From: Trifolium pratense
Taxonomy: Eukaryota > Streptophyta > Magnoliopsida > Fabales > Fabaceae
Assembly: GCF_020283565.1 (NCBI RefSeq)
Contig: NC_060062.1
Coordinates: forward strand, 60,404,409-60,468,408
Direction of reading: 5' to 3'
Length of the DNA: 64,000 bases
In this document: in pieces, positions 59,846 to 64,000 of the stretch
Position numbering within the stretch: position 1 is the stretch's first letter
How the letters are laid out: each line of letters opens with the position of its first letter
The notes under the pieces: generated by a model
Told to the model about the DNA's origin: nothing
Databases searched by the model: none
Seen by the model: only the letters and a program-made list of their open reading frames with translations
Translations under genes and position numbers: made by a program

Positions 59846-61056
59846 ATCAACATTTTACCGAGTATACAAGAAGAAATCGACAGAGGGTTTTCAATCACTA
59901 CCTTACCTAGTGGCTCTATTCAGCTCCATGCTTTGGTTGTACTATGCTTATCTAAAAAAAGACGCTTTTCTCCTCATTACCATCAACTCATTTGGATGCG
60001 TTGTAGAGACCATCTACATCATATTGTACATCATTTACGCGCCAAGGGATGCAAGGGTATTCATTTGCAAATTTAATTATTGAACATTAATTTCCATTCC
60101 ATAATAAATTAAATTAATTTTGATACAAATTAAAATGCTAATGTGTTTGTTAAATATTGAATGTAGAACTTAACTTTCAAGTTACTTTCGGCAATGAATG
60201 TGGGATCCTTTGCTTTGATCCTCTTAGTCACAAACTATGTCGTGCATGATTCACTACTCCGTGTCCAAGTTCTTGGATGGATTTGTGTTTCCCTTTCAGT
60301 TAGTGTCTTTGCGGCACCACTAAGCATTGTGGTACGTACACATGAATATGAATTGAAAAAATCGCTACTCAAATTATAAGTATACACGCTATAGTGCTTA
60401 GTTTATGAACTTCATGAATCTAATATTTTTTACCTTGAACTTTATATGTAGGCACAAGTTGTTCGTACAAAGAGTGTTGAGTTTATGCCTTTCAATTTGT
60501 CATTCACTCTCACATTGAGTGCTACAATGTGATTTGGATATGGTCTCTTCCTCAAGGACATATGCATTGCTGTAAGTGTTATTATACTAGAAGAAAAAAT
60601 AAATTAGCCACGAATTTGAAATGAAAAATATGAAATTTTTGTCACTAAATTAATTTAGTGGAAAATTTAGAAACAGATTTCACGTTTTAGTCCGCTAAAT
60701 TTATTTCGATAATTTGATTATTTTTAGTAGTTTGTATTGTACAAACAAAAAGATGAATTGATTTTGGACTAGACGACTAGTTATTATTTGATGAATATAT
60801 GTTACTAATTAAGTTTTTTTTTTTTGCATGCATGCATGGTGAATGATTAATCAATGTGTAGCTCCCAAATGTGTTGGGTTTTGGACTGGGATTACTTCAG
60901 ATGGTGGTGTATGCAATTTATAGGAATCGCGGTGAAAAAGATATTAAAAAGGAAAAGAAGGCACCAATTGAGGCACTCAAAAGTATTGTCATAGAGACCC
61001 AATTGGCAGACAAAAATGATAAAAGTGAGGAACCTATAATTGTTCGTGGAGTTTAA
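59846..61056 (+). pseudogene. MtN3-like SWEET sugar transporter, 5' truncated with a nonsense codon
   Basis: SWEETs are seven-helix plasma-membrane sugar facilitators. Four exons remain: 59846-60056 ([37 protein letters not shown]), 60167-60331 ([34 protein letters not shown]), 60452-60571 (AQVVRTKSVEFMPFNLSFTL) and 60862-61056 (LPNVLGFGLGLLQMVVYAIY, then a charged tail ending RGV). Splice sites are GT/AG throughout. The first exon(s) with the N-terminus and helix 1 are missing; array flank replaces them at about 59778. At 60530-60532 TGA replaces the Trp codon of the conserved MWF motif. It resembles the nodulin MtN3 closely, which is recollection, not a search. The two lesions make a full transporter impossible. 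Confidence 0.88.
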
Positions 61057-61115
61057 TCTAATTATTATTAATTATGTTATTGTTTCGTGAGCACTATACT
61101 ATACTATGGCCACGA

Positions 61116-61141
61116 TATCTATCTATCTATCTATCTATCTA
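61116..61141. repeat. (TCTA)n microsatellite
   Basis: Six tandem tetramers in the 3' flank of the SWEET pseudogene. Confidence 0.9.
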
Positions 61142-61677
61142 CTAAGTACTTTAATTTCTAGCTAGCTTCCATTTCATTTAGTTGTTGTACGTAGCTATAC
61201 ATGCATGCATGTGCTACTAGTTTATTTAGTATGTCTTTAAATTTTCTCCATCCAATATTGCATTGTAAATCTTCCCATCCATGTATGAATTAAATGATGC
61301 TTTCTCCCTTTTCTTTTCAATTAACGACATAAGTTAATCAATAGAACAACTCTATGAAATGTTGTAAAAGTTATCTCATTGAATTCAATATGCACAATAC
61401 AAGTCTTTTACAAGACAAGAGCAATGAGTTGGACACTAACACAAAGGCCCAAATGCACAAGACTAAGCCCAAATGCTAAAACAACTACTAACATACCCTC
61501 CCTTAAATACTTAAATATTTTAGGTTAATTAATAAATGTTGATCTCTAAAACACAACTCTTTATAATTTGTTATAGGTTAATTAATACTTAAATATTTCC
61601 AATAAATATTTTTAAAATATCTAACAAATTTAAAATTTAAAACCCCAATTTTGGAGTCTGTGTGGAGGTCTGGAGGA

Positions 61678-61857
61678 TCATGACGTGCTTGCATAAAGAA
61701 GCATATCTTTGCATTCATTGGTATGGATTAGGCGGCTTCTCTCTTCATTTTCATTTGATATGACTTGAACACATGAAATCATGATCACTAGGAACAATGC
61801 AAGAAATATTGAAATCTTCATCTTCATTTGATATGACTTCAATTGAACTATAGTCAT
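61678..61857 (-). pseudogene. Second lone signal-peptide exon with altered 3' end
   Basis: Same 60-codon frame as 30367-30546 (one visible change, Arg to Cys near IHTNE), including the extra codon and the KDMLLYASTS end before TGA. No exon 2. Confidence 0.7.
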
Positions 61858-62308
61858 TGGTAGGGTAAATCGGCTTATATAAAGACTTTAATTTTAATAG
61901 AATATTAGTTTGTTTCACGAAGAAAAAAGGTGAGAAATTAAGGTGAAAAGTAATTTAATGTGGACCACTAAAAATTATTTCCCAATATAAGCCATTTTGT
62001 TTCTTATAAAAGGAAATAAGCCATTCTGACTTTAGGCACATGGTCACTCGGTAAATTGAATAACTATACTTTAAAAGTGAGAAAATGTAACTCTCAGCAC
62101 TTAAATTAAACTGACATTTTTCTTCATTTGATACACAGATTATAGCCCAAAGCAATGACTACTCTTTTTGTTTCAACTACCAACAATTAATGATCATATA
62201 TTATGCATGTTAGGTGGAGATGAGATCTCTTGCAATTAATTTACCTATGCAAATTTAAGTATTAAGTATTAATTAATTTACCTATGCTTGAATTAATAAA
62301 TATTACAG

Positions 62309-62363
62309 ATCAACATTTTACCGAGTATACAAGAAGAAATCGACAGAGGGTTTTCAATCACTA
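62309..62363 (+). pseudogene. SWEET exon fragment
   Basis: After TATTACAG it repeats the start of the exon at 59846 ([18 protein letters not shown]) and then diverges after TCAATCACTA. The upstream intron and the array junction are also duplicated. Confidence 0.85.
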
Positions 62364-62552
62364 ATAATTAAAAATAATAATCATTCTGTTCAACTATCAG
62401 GACGTACATCCAAAAAGATTATCACTGAACAGGGCTATCCCTGAGACGTTTTAATTCTTCAAATGAATTTCACTATCAAGATCATAAAGATCATAAGAGT
62501 ATAAGTCTATTTTAAAATTTATTTATAATAATTATTTAATTTATTTATTTTA

Positions 62553-62615
62553 ACACACGGACGCACGCACGCACGCACGCACGCACACGCGAGTGCACGC
62601 ACGCACATACACGCT
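62553..62615. repeat. (ACGC)n microsatellite
   Basis: Imperfect ACGC/ACAC tandem run. The DNA from here to 62967 has no recognised gene. Confidence 0.85.
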
Positions 62616-62967
62616 AAGTAAAATAAAAATTTATACCTTTTGCGGACCCTCCTGATAACTTATTTATGAATTCCTCTGCGAATCCATTTATGAATCATTG
62701 AGTTAATCGCTAGAAGAAAGAGTGGAAGATGATGAATTGTCCCAGCAAAGGGAAAAAAAGGAATCTCTTTTCTTTGATGGATAATATACTGAAGATTTTA
62801 CTAGATTGAAACGTGAAATGGAAGAATCTTATTCCAACAACTTTACTCATACACTTTTTTTAATCAATTTTCACTCATTCACAATCTGGATCCACCTATT
62901 TTAAAATTGGAAAATACAGACTTTCTCTAACTTTCCAAGAAATTTTCACTCATTTTCGTTAAAACTG

Positions 62968-64000
62968 GCCACACCACTATACCATTCTGAAATTGCTCCA
63001 CCAAAATGGCGAGGAGCTTTCAACTCAGGCTTCCAATTATTTATTGGAAAAGGTGTGGTTGCAGCAGTTTGCATAAAATACTTTACTGCTAAGCACACGT
63101 GGGGTTGGCGACTCTTTCTTGGACTAGCAATGGTTCCTGCAGCTGTGATAACAATTGGAGCTTTTTTCATAACCGACACACCTAACAGTTTAGTCGAACA
63201 TGGAAATATAGACCAAGCCAGAAAAGCATTGCATAAAATCAGAGGATTCTCCATTGATATTGAACCTGAGTTAGAAGAATTGATTAAGTGGACAGAAATT
63301 GCAAAATCAGTGCAACAAGAGCCGTTTATGACCATATCTGAGAGAAAATATCGACCTCATTTGGTCATGGCATTTGCAATCCCGTTCTTCCAACAACTCA
63401 CAGGAATCAACATCGTCGCTTTCTATTCACCTAACCTCTTTCAATCTGTTGGTTTGGGAAACAGTGGCGCTTTACTTTGTGCCATAATACTTGGACTTGT
63501 CAACCTTGCCTCTATCCTGCTCTCTGCTGCTTTTGTTGATCGGTTTGGTCGAAGATTCTTGTTCATTACAGGTGGCATTCTAATGCTTTTTTGTTTGGTA
63601 AGCAAATAAACCAATCATAATTTATTAGATTGATGATCAAATTTCAAATATAAGTGATATTGGTATGGTACTAATAATAAAATTGGTGTTTTACTTTGAA
63701 AGATTGCAATGTCTGCAGTGCTAGCTTTGGTGACTGGTGTTGATGGTACAAAGAACATATCAAAGGCCAATGCAATATTAGTATTGGTGTTTCTGTGTTT
63801 CTATGCTGCAGGTTTTGGTATGTCCTGGGGCCCACTCACATGGCTAATTCCAAGTGAATTTTTTCCCTTAAAAATTAGAACAACTGGACAGAGCATAGCT
63901 GTTGGTGTGCAATTCATAACCTTATTTGTGTTATCACCATTCTTGACAATGTTTTGCCACTTTAAGTTTGGTGCTTTCTTATTCTATGCATTTTGGGTTA
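62968..64000 (+). CDS. STP/HEX6-like monosaccharide-H+ symporter, 5' truncated, runs off the window
   Basis: Major facilitator sugar/proton symporter of the plasma membrane. Exon pieces are 62968-63597 and 63703 onward (donor TTG|GTAAGC, acceptor AAAG|ATTGC); the frame is open to the window end. Recognisable homology starts at ATPLYHSEIAPPKWRGAF, mid-protein. It continues through WGWRLFLGLAMVPAAVITIG, the TDTPNSLVEHG loop, FAIPFFQQLTGINIVAFYSP (sugar-binding QQLTG), the VDRFGRRFLFITGG loop and WGPLTWLIPSEFFPLKIRTT. The first roughly 135 residues are missing. Upstream the same frame reads unrelated residues back to a stop at 62902, and the first in-frame Met is at 63055. An STP exon 1 lies at 55899-56030 on the other strand. 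It is probably a rearranged, non-functional copy, unless an unseen upstream exon is used. Confidence 0.85.

Larger units (their letters stand above)
61536..62363. repeat. Segmental duplication block R5
   Basis: The left part matches R1 from 30231 (CTCTAAAACACAACTC), the middle matches the R4 flank without its MITE, and the right end repeats the R4/SWEET junction and part of a SWEET exon. 61057-61535 is SWEET 3' flank with nothing else. Confidence 0.8.

Noticed and set aside
61116..61141. CRISPR-like short repeats
   Set aside because: It is a simple TCTA microsatellite without spacers, in a eukaryotic genome.

Overview
The window reads as nuclear DNA of a dicot plant, most likely an inverted-repeat-lacking-clade legume such as Medicago or Trifolium. 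The evidence is AT-rich intergenic DNA, GT-AG introns, plant gene families (UGT, HCT, SWEET, STP), plant transposon classes, and above all a cluster of two-exon, signal-peptide plus glycine-rich genes that look like the nodule-specific glycine-rich peptides (nodGRP) of that clade. The genus is inference; nothing in the sequence fixes it.

Layout. 0.5-2.0 kb: a UDP-glycosyltransferase broken by one frameshift. 2-10 kb: LINE remnants, SINE-like repeats and MITEs. 10.1-14.9 kb: a nearly pristine Ty1/copia element (295-bp LTRs differing at one base, GTTAA target duplication) whose gag and pol are in different frames at a GGGAAAC heptamer. 17.6-21.7 kb: an intact two-exon hydroxycinnamoyl-CoA:shikimate hydroxycinnamoyltransferase (HCT) gene of the phenylpropanoid pathway. 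22.5-62 kb: a minus-strand array of small secreted-protein genes (six two-exon loci that still read, one two-exon locus with a broken 3' half, one lone exon 2 and three lone signal-peptide exons) spread by local segmental duplication. It is cut by a degenerate copia, two LINE fragments, a 3.7-kb CACTA element nested in one LINE, a probable 3.6-kb Helitron, SINEs and several MITEs. 55.9-64 kb: pieces of two sugar-transporter genes mixed into the array. These are STP (monosaccharide/H+ symporter) exon 1, an STP C-terminal piece, a 5'-truncated MtN3-like SWEET pseudogene, and the body of an STP gene running off the window end.

How it fits together. Only HCT is a clearly intact conventional gene. 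The array genes share one plan: exon 1 encodes a signal peptide plus a short acidic stretch, a phase-1 intron follows, and exon 2 encodes a basic stretch, a Gly-rich core, a paralogue-specific segment (His-rich, Cys/Pro/Tyr-rich or Ser/Tyr) and usually a hydrophobic tail. Duplication breakpoints inside introns have separated exons, a SINE now supplies the C-terminus of one copy, and SWEET and STP fragments have been joined to array flanks. The co-location of nodule-type peptides with SWEET/STP sequence is suggestive, but function is inferred only.
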